Origin: an uncultured Lachnospiraceae bacterium
GTDB taxonomy: Bacteria > Bacillota > Clostridia > Lachnospirales > Lachnospiraceae
Length of the DNA stretch: 21,582 nucleotides
Assembly (NCBI GenBank): GCA_949076555.1
Contig: CARUOB010000054.1
Span: 1 to 21,582, forward strand
Direction of reading: 5' to 3'
Both the position numbers and the translations under genes were made by a program. The notes below the pieces were generated by a model. That model made no database searches and had not been told where the DNA came from. It was given only the letters and a program-made list of their open reading frames with translations. Positions 8,447 to 16,103 of this stretch are shown here, piece by piece; within the stretch, counting starts at the first letter, position 1, and each line of letters begins with the position of its first letter.

Positions 8447-9643
8447 ATGAAATCATTTTTAATACTGGAAGACGGCACTGTATTTGAGGGGACGCATATA
8501 GGGGCGAGGAAGGAGATCGTCAGCGAGATTGTTTTTAACACTTCCATGGCGGGCTATCTGGAAGTGCTGACTGATCCGTCCTATGCGGGACAGGCCGTGT
8601 GTATGACTTATCCGTTGATCGGCAATTACGGGGTCTGCAAAGATGATATGGAATCGAAAAGGCCATGGCCGGACGGTTTTATCGTGCGGGAGCTTTCGAG
8701 GATTCCCAGCAATTTCAGATGTGATATGACAATTCAACAATTCTTAGAGGACAATGGTGTGCCGGGTATCGCCGGGATCGACACCAGAGCCCTTACCAGA
8801 ATCCTTCGGGAGAAGGGTACCATGAACGGTATGATCACTACCGACAATGACTATAATCTGGACGAAATCATTCCCAAGTTAAAAGCATATACGACAGGTA
8901 AGGTAGTGGAGCGGGTAAGCTGCGCGGAGAAATATATGCTGCCCGGGACAAAGACACTTATGGAGAACGGGCCGCTTTCCGGCAGTTCCTCTTTTCATAA
9001 AGAAGATTTTGATGCGGGCATTCGGGAAAAGAAACCAAGTCTTGTGCGAGAATTGACAGGCAAAGGTCTGAAGGTAGCGCTTCTTGACCTGGGGGCCAAG
9101 GACAACATTGCGAGATCGCTGGCGGCAAGAGGGTGTGATGTGACCGTTTACCCTGCACAGACTATGGCGGAGGAAATTCTGGCGGATGCGCCGGACGGCA
9201 TTATGCTCAGCAACGGCCCGGGCGATCCGAAGGAGTGTGTCACTATTATAGAAGAAATCCGAAAGCTCTATGCGTCCGATACGCCGATTTTTGCGATCTG
9301 TCTCGGGCATCAGCTCATGGCGCTTGCCACAGGAGCGGACACTTTCAAGATGAAATACGGGCATCGGGGCGGCAATCATCCGGTGAAGGATCTGGAGACC
9401 GGCAGGGTTTACATTTCCTCCCAGAATCACGGCTATGTGGTAGATATGGACAAACTTGATCCGCAGGTGGCGGTTCCTGCCTTTGTCAATGTGAACGACG
9501 GCACAAACGAGGGCCTTTCCTACACGGGAAAGAATATTTTTACGGTGCAGTTCCATCCCGAGGCGTGCCCAGGACCGCAGGACTCCTCGTATCTGTTTGA
9601 CCGGTTTATAGAGAAAATGCGGAAGGGAGGACACCATGCCTAA
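8447..9643 (+). CDS. carA: Carbamoyl phosphate synthetase, small (glutaminase) subunit
   Basis: Hydrolyses glutamine and passes ammonia to CarB to form carbamoyl phosphate for pyrimidines and arginine. The 398 residues show the CarA N-terminal domain (LEDGTVFEG; FNTSMAGYLEVLTDPSYAGQ; GIAGIDTRALTR) and then a class I amidotransferase domain with MLSNGPGDP, nucleophile C285 in FAICLGHQLMALA, and H370/E372 in VQFHPEACPGP. Between the domains there is an extra segment of roughly 35-40 residues (around 165-200, MLPGTKTLMENGPLSGSSSF onward) that short CarA proteins such as that of E. coli lack; I think it is usual in this bacterial group. The stop overlaps the carB start, which indicates translational coupling. 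Confidence 0.97.
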   Translation: MKSFLILEDGTVFEGTHIGARKEIVSEIVFNTSMAGYLEVLTDPSYAGQAVCMTYPLIGNYGVCKDDMESKRPWPDGFIVRELSRIPSNFRCDMTIQQFLEDNGVPGIAGIDTRALTRILREKGTMNGMITTDNDYNLDEIIPKLKAYTTGKVVERVSCAEKYMLPGTKTLMENGPLSGSSSFHKEDFDAGIREKKPSLVRELTGKGLKVALLDLGAKDNIARSLAARGCDVTVYPAQTMAEEILADAPDGIMLSNGPGDPKECVTIIEEIRKLYASDTPIFAICLGHQLMALATGADTFKMKYGHRGGNHPVKDLETGRVYISSQNHGYVVDMDKLDPQVAVPAFVNVNDGTNEGLSYTGKNIFTVQFHPEACPGPQDSSYLFDRFIEKMRKGGHHA

Positions 9644-12600
9644 AAATCCAAATGTGAAAAGAGTGCTTGTCATCGGTTCGGGGCCGATTGTGATTGGGCA
9701 GGCGGCGGAGTTTGACTATGCGGGAACGCAGGCGTGCCGCTCCTTAAAAGAGGAGGGCATGGAGGTCATTCTGGTGAACTCCAACCCGGCCACGATCATG
9801 ACGGACGGAGACATCGCGGACAAGGTTTATATCGAGCCGCTGACGGCGAAAGTGCTGGAGCAGATTATTATAAAGGAAAAACCGGACTCCCTGCTTCCCA
9901 ACATGGGTGGTCAGGCGGGCTTAAATCTGGGTATGGAGCTGGACGAGTCGGGATTTCTTGCGGCGCATGGCGTGACCCTCCTTGGCACCACGGCGAAAAC
10001 CATCCGCAAGGCGGAAGATCGTCTGGAATTTAAGGAGACCATGGAGAAGATCGGGGAGCCGTGCGCGCCCTCCCTTGTGGTGGAAAACATGGAGGACGGT
10101 GTGGCTTTTGCGAATAAAATTGGCTATCCCGTGGTGCTCCGCCCCGCTTACACACTTGGCGGTTCCGGCGGCGGTATCGCCCACAATCAGATTGAATTGG
10201 AAGAAATTCTGGCGAATGGTCTGCGCCTTTCACGTGTGGGACAAGTGTTGGTGGAGCGTTGCATTGCGGGCTGGAAGGAGATCGAGTACGAGGTCATGCG
10301 CGACGGCGCGGGCAACTGCATTACGGTCTGTAACATGGAAAACATCGACCCGGTCGGCGTGCACACGGGCGACAGCATCGTGGTGGCGCCCTCCCAGACG
10401 CTGGGCGATAAGGAATACCAGATGCTACGAAGCGCCGCTTTAAATATCATCAATGAGCTGGAGATCACGGGAGGCTGTAACGTGCAGTTTGCCCTGCATC
10501 CGACCAGCTTTGAATACTGTGTGATCGAAGTAAATCCCCGTGTGAGCCGTTCCTCCGCGCTGGCGAGTAAGGCTACGGGCTATCCGATTGCAAAGGTGGC
10601 GGCGAAGATCGCGCTGGGCTATACGCTGGACGAGATCAAAAATGCCATCACGGGAAAGACCTACGCCAGCTTCGAGCCGACGCTCGACTACTGCGTAGTG
10701 AAAATACCAAGACTTCCTTTTGATAAGTTTATTACGGCAAAACGCACTTTGACAACGCAGATGAAGGCCACCGGCGAGGTGATGAGCATCGCCAACAATT
10801 TTGAGGGCGCGCTGATGAAGGCGATCCGTTCCTTAGAGCAGCATGTGGACTGCCTGCGCAGCTATGACTTCTCGGCGCTCTCCAAAGAGGAGCTTCTGGA
10901 GCGCATGGAGATTGTGGACGACCAGAGAATCTATATGATCGCGGAAGCGGTCCGAAAAGGTGTGGACTATGACACGATCCACAGGATTACCATGGTGGAT
11001 CACTGGTTTATTGATAAGATTGCGATTCTGACGGAGATGGAGGAGCGGCTTTCCAGAGAGCCGCTGACAGTGGAACTCTTAAAAGAGGCGAAACGGATTG
11101 AGTTTCCGGACTGTGTGATCGCGAGGCTGACCGGGAAAACCGAAGAAGAAATAAAGAACATGCGTTATGAAAACGGCATCATTGCCGCTTTTAAGATGGT
11201 GGATACCTGCGCGGCGGAGTTTGCGGCGAGCACGCCCTACTATTATTCCGTGTTCGGTTCCGGGACGGAGGTGGTGGAGAGTCATCCGAAAAAGAAGGTG
11301 CTCGTCTTAGGGTCAGGTCCTATCCGCATCGGGCAGGGCATCGAGTTTGACTACTGTTCCGTGCACGCCACATGGGCGTTTGCGAAAGAAGGGTATGAGA
11401 CCATTATCATCAACAACAACCCGGAGACGGTGAGTACCGACTTTGACATTGCGGACAAGCTCTACTTCGAGCCGCTGACGCCGGAAGATGTGGAGAATAT
11501 CGTCAATGTGGAGAAGCCCGACGGCGCTGTGGTGCAGTTTGGCGGACAGACGGCCATTAAACTGACGGAGAGCCTGATGAAGATGGGCGTGCCGATTCTG
11601 GGCACAAAGGCGGAGGATGTGGACGCCGCGGAGGACCGGGAGCTTTTCGATCAGATTTTGGAAGAAACCGGGATTCCAAGGGCTGCGGGCGGCACGGTCT
11701 ACACCGCAGAGGAGGCTAAGGCCGTGGCTGACAGGCTCGGCTATCCTGTGCTGGTGCGCCCCTCCTATGTGCTTGGCGGACAGGGTATGCAGATCGCTAT
11801 TTCCGATACAGAGATAGAGGAGTTTATGGCGGTGATCAACCGTTACGAGCAGGAGCATCCGATTTTGGTGGATAAATACTTGCAGGGCAAGGAGCTGGAG
11901 GTGGACGCGGTCTGCGACGGCACGGACATCCTGATTCCCGGCATTATGGAGCATATCGAGCGGACGGGCGTGCACTCCGGCGACAGTATCTCCGTCTATC
12001 CAGCGCCCACGGTGAGCGATAAGGTGAAGGAAACCATTGCCGAGTATTCGAGAAGGCTGGCCAAGGCCCTCCATGTGATCGGCCTGATCAACATCCAGTT
12101 TATCGCCATGGGCGACGAGGTGTATGTGATCGAGGTCAATCCCCGCTCTTCCCGTACCGTGCCATATATCAGTAAGGTGACGGGCATCCCGATTGTGGAT
12201 CTGGCCACGGAGGTGATTATCGGGAAAAAGATCAAAGATCTGGGGTATGAGCCGGGCTTACAGCCTGCGGCGGACTATTTCGCTGTCAAAATGCCGGTGT
12301 TCTCCTTTGAGAAGATCCGTGGCGCGGAGATCAGTCTGGGGCCGGAAATGAAGTCTACCGGCGAGTGTCTTGGCATTGCGAAGACCTTTAATGAGGCGCT
12401 CTACAAGGCGTTTCTCGGCGCGGGTGTGAGTCTTCCGAAGCATAAGCAGATGATTATTACCGTGAAGGATGCGGACAAGGGGGAAGCCATCGAGGTGGCG
12501 AGACGCTTTGAGAAGCTGGGCTATATCATCTATGCCACCAGAAGTACGGCGGCGGCCTTAAACGAGGCCGGGGTGAAGGCGCGCAAGGTCAATAAGATCA

Positions 12601-12848
12601 GGCAGGAATCGCCCACGGTCATGGATCTGATTCTGGGTCATCGGATTGATCTGGTGATCGACACGCCCACGCAGGGGCGGGACAAGAACAGGGACGGTTT
12701 CCTGATCCGCAGAACAGCCATCGAGACGGGGGTCAACTGTATCACGGCCATGGACACGGCGGCGGCTCTTGTGACCAGTCTGGAAAACGCGGCAACCCAG
12801 GAGGAGATGAGTCTGATTGACATTGCGTCGATTGCGAGACGGGGTTAG
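9636..12848 (+). CDS. carB: Carbamoyl phosphate synthetase, large subunit
   Basis: The synthetase subunit, 1070 residues, normal full length. Two homologous halves are visible. The first opens with RVLVIGSGPIVIGQAAEFDY; the second, near residue 553, with KVLVLGSGPIRIGQGIEFDY. Each has an ATP-grasp domain (VVLRPAYTLGGSGGG and VLVRPSYVLGGQGMQ) and the metal-binding EVNPR...SR motif. The C-terminal MGS-like allosteric domain (about 935-1070, IITVKDADKGEAIEVARRFE) would bind regulators such as UMP or ornithine in studied homologues. The ATG overlaps the end of carA by 8 bp. An array of hairpins follows the stop, so the transcript may end or be processed there. Confidence 0.97.
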   Translation: MPKNPNVKRVLVIGSGPIVIGQAAEFDYAGTQACRSLKEEGMEVILVNSNPATIMTDGDIADKVYIEPLTAKVLEQIIIKEKPDSLLPNMGGQAGLNLGMELDESGFLAAHGVTLLGTTAKTIRKAEDRLEFKETMEKIGEPCAPSLVVENMEDGVAFANKIGYPVVLRPAYTLGGSGGGIAHNQIELEEILANGLRLSRVGQVLVERCIAGWKEIEYEVMRDGAGNCITVCNMENIDPVGVHTGDSIVVAPSQTLGDKEYQMLRSAALNIINELEITGGCNVQFALHPTSFEYCVIEVNPRVSRSSALASKATGYPIAKVAAKIALGYTLDEIKNAITGKTYASFEPTLDYCVVKIPRLPFDKFITAKRTLTTQMKATGEVMSIANNFEGALMKAIRSLEQHVDCLRSYDFSALSKEELLERMEIVDDQRIYMIAEAVRKGVDYDTIHRITMVDHWFIDKIAILTEMEERLSREPLTVELLKEAKRIEFPDCVIARLTGKTEEEIKNMRYENGIIAAFKMVDTCAAEFAASTPYYYSVFGSGTEVVESHPKKKVLVLGSGPIRIGQGIEFDYCSVHATWAFAKEGYETIIINNNPETVSTDFDIADKLYFEPLTPEDVENIVNVEKPDGAVVQFGGQTAIKLTESLMKMGVPILGTKAEDVDAAEDRELFDQILEETGIPRAAGGTVYTAEEAKAVADRLGYPVLVRPSYVLGGQGMQIAISDTEIEEFMAVINRYEQEHPILVDKYLQGKELEVDAVCDGTDILIPGIMEHIERTGVHSGDSISVYPAPTVSDKVKETIAEYSRRLAKALHVIGLINIQFIAMGDEVYVIEVNPRSSRTVPYISKVTGIPIVDLATEVIIGKKIKDLGYEPGLQPAADYFAVKMPVFSFEKIRGAEISLGPEMKSTGECLGIAKTFNEALYKAFLGAGVSLPKHKQMIITVKDADKGEAIEVARRFEKLGYIIYATRSTAAALNEAGVKARKVNKIRQESPTVMDLILGHRIDLVIDTPTQGRDKNRDGFLIRRTAIETGVNCITAMDTAAALVTSLENAATQEEMSLIDIASIARRG

Positions 12849-12856
12849 CGTGAAAA

Positions 12857-12978
12857 GAGTTTCTAAAGACGTCCCGCCATAGGACGTGACGTCAAGAAAC
12901 TCTAGGAGTTGCTTTGCAACTCCGTTTCACAGGACGAACTTGTTCGTCCGTGGATTTTGAGATTCCGCTGAAGCGGAA
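12857..12978. repeat. Array of four consecutive hairpins between carB and queH
   Basis: Four palindromes in 122 bp. First: GAGTTTCT.GACGTC (12857-12873) with GACGTC.AGAAACTC (12888-12902). Second: GGAGTTGC-TTT-GCAACTCC (12905-12923). Third: GGACGAAC-TT-GTTCGTCC (12932-12949), extended by CAC/GTG. Fourth: TTCCGCT-GA-AGCGGAA (12963-12978). The stems have different sequences, so this is not one unit repeated. None has a T-run typical of a Rho-independent terminator. It lies between the carB stop and the queH ribosome site and could act in mRNA processing, stability or termination. Confidence 0.75.
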
Positions 12979-13008
12979 CCAAGGGGAGGGTGAGGAGCGG
13001 TAAGTGTT

Positions 13009-13758
13009 ATGAACGCAGCCAGGAACTATCAGAGGGAACTGGATAAAATAATAGAGAGGATCGGTGCGGCAAAGGAGTGCCCGCCGACCCTTTTTCTGCA
13101 TAGCTGCTGTGCGCCTTGCAGCAGTTACGTGCTGGAATATCTGCGACAGTATTTCCGGATCACGGTCTTTTATTTTAATCCGAACATCACGGAGGATGCA
13201 GAGTACCGCAAGCGGGTGGCGGAGCAGAAACGGCTGATTGCGGCGTATAACGAGAAATTGACTAAGATGGTCAGCATAAACTCGGACAGCGTGGCGGAGC
13301 AAGATGCGGTGGCGAAGCAATATGCGGGATCGGTACAAGATACGGGCACAGTACATGGTGTGGATAGGCAGCAGGCGGAAAGCACGGCATATTGGATCGA
13401 CGTGATCGAGGGGGACTATGAGCCGCAGCGTTTTTTTGAGATGGCGAAAGGTCTGGAGCAGTGCCCGGAGGGCGGCGAGCGGTGTTTTGCCTGCTATGAG
13501 CTGAGACTGCGGGAGACGGCTAAACTGGCGCGGGAAGGCGGTTATGATTATTTTACCACCACGCTTTCCATCAGCCCCCTGAAGAATGCCGCGAAGCTCA
13601 ACGAAATAGGCGAGAAGCTGGCGGCAGAGTGTGGCGCGGTGTGGCTGCCGTCGGACTTTAAGAAGAGAGAGGGCTATAAAAGGTCGATCGAGCTGTCGAA
13701 AGAATATGGCCTGTACCGGCAGGATTACTGCGGGTGTGTGTATTCCCGCAGGCAGTGA
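13009..13758 (+). CDS. queH: Epoxyqueuosine reductase, QueH type (DUF208)
   Basis: Reduces epoxyqueuosine to queuosine in tRNA, the last step of Q synthesis; QueH is the non-cobalamin alternative to QueG. The 249-residue protein has the family's cysteine sets: LFLHSCCAPCSSY (C33, C34, C37), C152, C159 and C162 (GERCFACYELRL), and QDYCGCVYS (C241, C243). The motifs YFNPNI and FTTTLSISPLKN are also typical. These cysteines would hold metal/Fe-S centres and the active site. The start ATG at 13009 has GAGGAG 11 bp upstream. Residues about 88-130 form a polar insertion (SDSVAEQDAVAKQYAGSVQD and on) not needed in shorter homologues. No other queuosine gene is nearby; argS with its own promoter follows. 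Confidence 0.93.
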   Translation: MNAARNYQRELDKIIERIGAAKECPPTLFLHSCCAPCSSYVLEYLRQYFRITVFYFNPNITEDAEYRKRVAEQKRLIAAYNEKLTKMVSINSDSVAEQDAVAKQYAGSVQDTGTVHGVDRQQAESTAYWIDVIEGDYEPQRFFEMAKGLEQCPEGGERCFACYELRLRETAKLAREGGYDYFTTTLSISPLKNAAKLNEIGEKLAAECGAVWLPSDFKKREGYKRSIELSKEYGLYRQDYCGCVYSRRQ

Positions 13759-13798
13759 GTGTCGGCGGGATGGCTGATAGAAGACTTTTGGAAAGACC

Positions 13799-13827
13799 AT
13801 GACATTTATGGTGATTTGTGGTAAAAT
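13799..13827 (+). promoter_or_regulatory. argS promoter
   Basis: -35 ATGACA (13799-13804, one mismatch to consensus), a 17-bp spacer and -10 TAAAAT (13822-13827) preceded by an extended TGG. The leader is about 115 nt. It contains no T-box features that I can find, but has a small hairpin close to the ribosome site. Confidence 0.65.
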
Positions 13828-13911
13828 TGCATTGCTTATGATTAACGAACCGCGATTTTCCGGCGTATGCATGGGGCAGACACGACGGGAAACGCTTTGA
13901 AACGGAGGGCG

Positions 13912-13927
13912 GTGTGAAAAATCACAC
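13912..13927 (+). promoter_or_regulatory. Small hairpin in the argS leader
   Basis: GTGTGA-AAAA-TCACAC, a 6-bp stem with a four-A loop, ending 12 bp before the ATG at 13939 and 24 bp before the preferred ATG at 13951. It might influence ribosome loading on argS; no further evidence. Confidence 0.4.
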
Positions 13928-13950
13928 GAATCGCCGGAATGGAGACCAGA

Positions 13951-15729
13951 ATGCAGAAAATATTGGATTTGATTTCGGAGGAAATGAAACAGGCGTTTGA
14001 GGCTGCAGGGTACAATCCTGAACTGGGGAAGGCAACCCTTTCCAACAGGCCGGATCTTTGCGAGTACCAGTGTAACGGCGCCATGGCAGGGGCGAAGAAA
14101 TACCATAAGGCACCCCTTATGATCGCGCAGGAGGTGGCGGAGAAACTGCAGGAGAGCAGCGTGCTGTCGGAGGTTTCCGCCGTGGCGCCCGGCTTTTTGA
14201 ACATGAAGGTGAAGGAATCCTTTGTACGGGACTACCTGCGGGATATGTCCGATGCGGAAAAGTTTGGCTTCCAGACGCCGGAGTCAAAGAAGATTATCAT
14301 TGACTATGGCGGTCCAAACGTGGCGAAGCCGCTCCATGTGGGCCATCTGCGCTCCGGCATAATCGGGGAGAGCATCAAGAGAATCTGCCGCTATGCGGGG
14401 CATGATGTGATCGGGGATATCCATCTGGGGGACTGGGGCCTGCAGATGGGGCTGATCATCACGGAACTGCAGAAAAGACAGCCTGACTTGATCTATTTTG
14501 ACGATTCCTACGAGGGGGAATACCCGAAGGAGGCGCCGTTTACCATATCCGAGCTGGAGGAAATTTATCCGACCGCCAGCGCTAGGTCCAAGGAGGACGA
14601 GGCGTACAAGGCGGATGCCATGGAGGCCACCTATAAATTGCAGAGCGGTGTGCGGGGGTACCGCGCGCTGTGGGATCATATTATCGCCGTGTCGGTGGCG
14701 GACTTGAAGAAAAATTATGCCAATCTGAATGTGGAATTTGACCTCTGGAAAGGGGAGTCCGATGTGCACGACATGATTCCGGGCATGGTGGAGGAGATGA
14801 AAAAAGGCGGTTACGCCTATGAGAGCGACGGTGCGCTGGTGGTGGATGTGAAGGAAGAAACCGACACCAAGGAAGTACCGCCCTGCATGATCTTAAAATC
14901 TGATGGCGCGTCCCTCTATAATACGACGGATCTGGCGACCATCATGGACCGCATGGAAAATTTCCATCCGGACAGGCTGATCTATTTGACCGATAAGAGA
15001 CAGGATTTGTATTTTGAGCAGGTATTCCGCTGCGCGAGAAAGACCAAATTGGTTAATGAGGAAACGGAGCTTATACACATCGGTTTTGGCACCATGAACG
15101 GCAAGGACGGCAAACCCTTTAAGACTAGAGAGGGCGGCGTCATGCGGCTGGAGAACCTGATTCGCGAGATCAACGAAGAGATGATTCGCAAAATACAGGA
15201 GAACGCGGAAACAAAGGGCTACGAGATCGATATGGAGCAGGCAGGGGAGACGGCGAAAATCGTTGGACTGGCAGCGATCAAGTACGGCGACCTGTCCAAT
15301 CAGGCGTCCAAAGACTATATTTTTGACATGGACAGGTTCACTTCCTTCGAGGGAGATACCGGGCCGTACATTCTCTATACGATTGTACGAATCAAGTCAA
15401 TTCTCGCCAAGTATGAGGAACAGGGCGGAAAGTTGACTGATACAGTCATTCAAGAGGCGACAAATGTGTCGGAAAAGAGTCTGATGCTGGAGCTTGCGAA
15501 ATACAATGCGATGATGGAGACAGTCTGTGAGGAGGTTGCACCTCATAAAATCTGCGCTTACATCTATGATTTGGCCAATGCGTTCAACCATTTCTACCAT
15601 GAGACCAAGATCCTCACGGAGGAGGATCAGGAGAAGAAGGTCGGCTGGATTGCGCTGCTTACGCTGACCAGAGATGTGCTGGAAACGTGTATTGACCTGC
15701 TCGGTTTTACTGCGCCGGAGAGGATGTAG
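13951..15729 (+). CDS. argS: Arginyl-tRNA synthetase
   Basis: Charges tRNA-Arg with arginine; cytoplasmic class I synthetase. From the ATG at 13951 it has 592 residues, usual for the family. The order is an N-terminal Arg-tRNA synthetase-specific domain (about 1-100), the Rossmann catalytic core with the HIGH-type motif in VAKPLHVGHLRSG (residues 129-132), a KMSKS-like region in GTMNGKDGKPFKTREGG where the lysine signature is degenerate as in many ArgS, and the C-terminal DALR anticodon-binding domain ending LLGFTAPERM. An in-frame ATG at 13939 would add METR. I chose 13951 because a TGGAGA ribosome site lies 5 bp before it, while 13939 has none. It is driven by its own promoter and followed by the tRNA unit. 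Confidence 0.95.
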   Translation: MQKILDLISEEMKQAFEAAGYNPELGKATLSNRPDLCEYQCNGAMAGAKKYHKAPLMIAQEVAEKLQESSVLSEVSAVAPGFLNMKVKESFVRDYLRDMSDAEKFGFQTPESKKIIIDYGGPNVAKPLHVGHLRSGIIGESIKRICRYAGHDVIGDIHLGDWGLQMGLIITELQKRQPDLIYFDDSYEGEYPKEAPFTISELEEIYPTASARSKEDEAYKADAMEATYKLQSGVRGYRALWDHIIAVSVADLKKNYANLNVEFDLWKGESDVHDMIPGMVEEMKKGGYAYESDGALVVDVKEETDTKEVPPCMILKSDGASLYNTTDLATIMDRMENFHPDRLIYLTDKRQDLYFEQVFRCARKTKLVNEETELIHIGFGTMNGKDGKPFKTREGGVMRLENLIREINEEMIRKIQENAETKGYEIDMEQAGETAKIVGLAAIKYGDLSNQASKDYIFDMDRFTSFEGDTGPYILYTIVRIKSILAKYEEQGGKLTDTVIQEATNVSEKSLMLELAKYNAMMETVCEEVAPHKICAYIYDLANAFNHFYHETKILTEEDQEKKVGWIALLTLTRDVLETCIDLLGFTAPERM

Positions 15730-15813
15730 CGGTATTTGGCGGCTGAAAACAGGCGATATGTGCAGGCTGGAAACAAATTTTAAAAAGTAGCTCGAAAAAT
15801 TAAGAAAAAGGGC

Positions 15814-15843
15814 TTGACAAGCTATGCTAATAAATTGTATACT
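15814..15843 (+). promoter_or_regulatory. Strong promoter of the tRNA unit
   Basis: Perfect -35 TTGACA (15814-15819), an 18-bp spacer and -10 TATACT (15838-15843) preceded directly by TG. A leader hairpin, GCGGGT (15850-15855) with ACCCGC (15866-15871), lies between the promoter and the first tRNA residue. The quality is as expected for stable-RNA genes. Confidence 0.82.
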
Positions 15844-15879
15844 AGCAGAGCGGGTTGCGTAAGTGACCCGCAAATAAAC

Positions 15880-15949
15880 GGGGTCTTAGCTCAGCTGGGA
15901 GAGCATCTGCCTTACAAGCAGAGGGTCATAGGTTCGAGCCCTATAGGCC
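15880..15949 (+). tRNA. tRNA-Val (anticodon TAC), 3' acceptor end missing
   Basis: All arms up to residue 70 are intact: acceptor 5' strand GGGGTCT, D-arm GCTC...GAGC, anticodon stem TCTGC/GCAGA with loop CTTACAA (TAC, valine), variable loop, and T-arm ATAGG-TTCGAGC-CCTAT. The acceptor 3' strand then reads AGGCC and should continue with two more C residues to pair with G1 and G2, plus a discriminator base. Instead the sequence runs into the D-loop of a second tRNA (AGCTGG). Positions 71 and 72 would be A and G, which do not pair. The gene as written is probably not functional unless this junction is an assembly error. Confidence 0.75.
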
Positions 15950-16010
15950 AGCTGGCTAGAGCATACGGTTCATACCCGTAGTGTCGAGGGTTCAAGTCCC
16001 CCTCTCGCTA
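15950..16010 (+). pseudogene. tRNA-Met (anticodon CAT), 5' part missing
   Basis: Residues 14-73 of a CAT-anticodon tRNA are present: D-loop AGCTGGCTA, GAGC, anticodon stem TACGG/CCGTA with loop TTCATAC, variable loop, T-loop TTCAAGT, acceptor 3' strand TCTCGCT and A73; CCA is not encoded. Residues 1-13 (the acceptor 5' strand, positions 8-9 and the left D-stem) are absent, and in their place stands the body of tRNA-Val. It cannot fold as a tRNA. It is probably elongator Met; tRNA-Ile2 also carries CAT and cannot be ruled out. Its 3' end is the likely attachment region of the element that follows. Confidence 0.75.
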
Positions 16011-16024
16011 TTACCTTTAAGAGT

Positions 16025-16064
16025 GCGGAAAGCCTTGATTTTACTGGCTTTCCGCCTTCTTTTT
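16025..16064 (+). terminator. Terminator of the tRNA unit
   Basis: GCGGAAAGCC (16025-16034), an 11-nt loop, GGCTTTCCGC (16046-16055), then CTTCTTTTT. The left arm is preceded by GAGT, whose complement is missing from the right arm, so the downstream side may have been replaced when the element integrated. Confidence 0.85.
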
Positions 16065-16077
16065 GCCTCTGTATTTT

Positions 16078-16096
16078 TTGGATACAGTTGGATACA
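16078..16096. repeat. Tandem TTGGATACA pair beside integrase (possible arm-type sites)
   Basis: TTGGATACA occurs at 16078-16086 and again at 16088-16096, a 10-bp period (one helical turn). It lies between the tRNA terminator and the integrase stop, where arm-binding or att sequences are expected. Confidence 0.5.
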
Positions 16097-16103
16097 ACCC
16101 TTT

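Noticed and set aside
13828..13950. T-box riboswitch for argS
   Set aside because: The leader is too short (about 115 nt) and no T-box antiterminator sequence or terminator pair is seen.
12892..14106. 404-aa minus-strand open frame over queH and the start of argS
   Set aside because: It covers the hairpin array and lies antisense to a clear queH. Its protein is rich in R, P, L and H with no domain.
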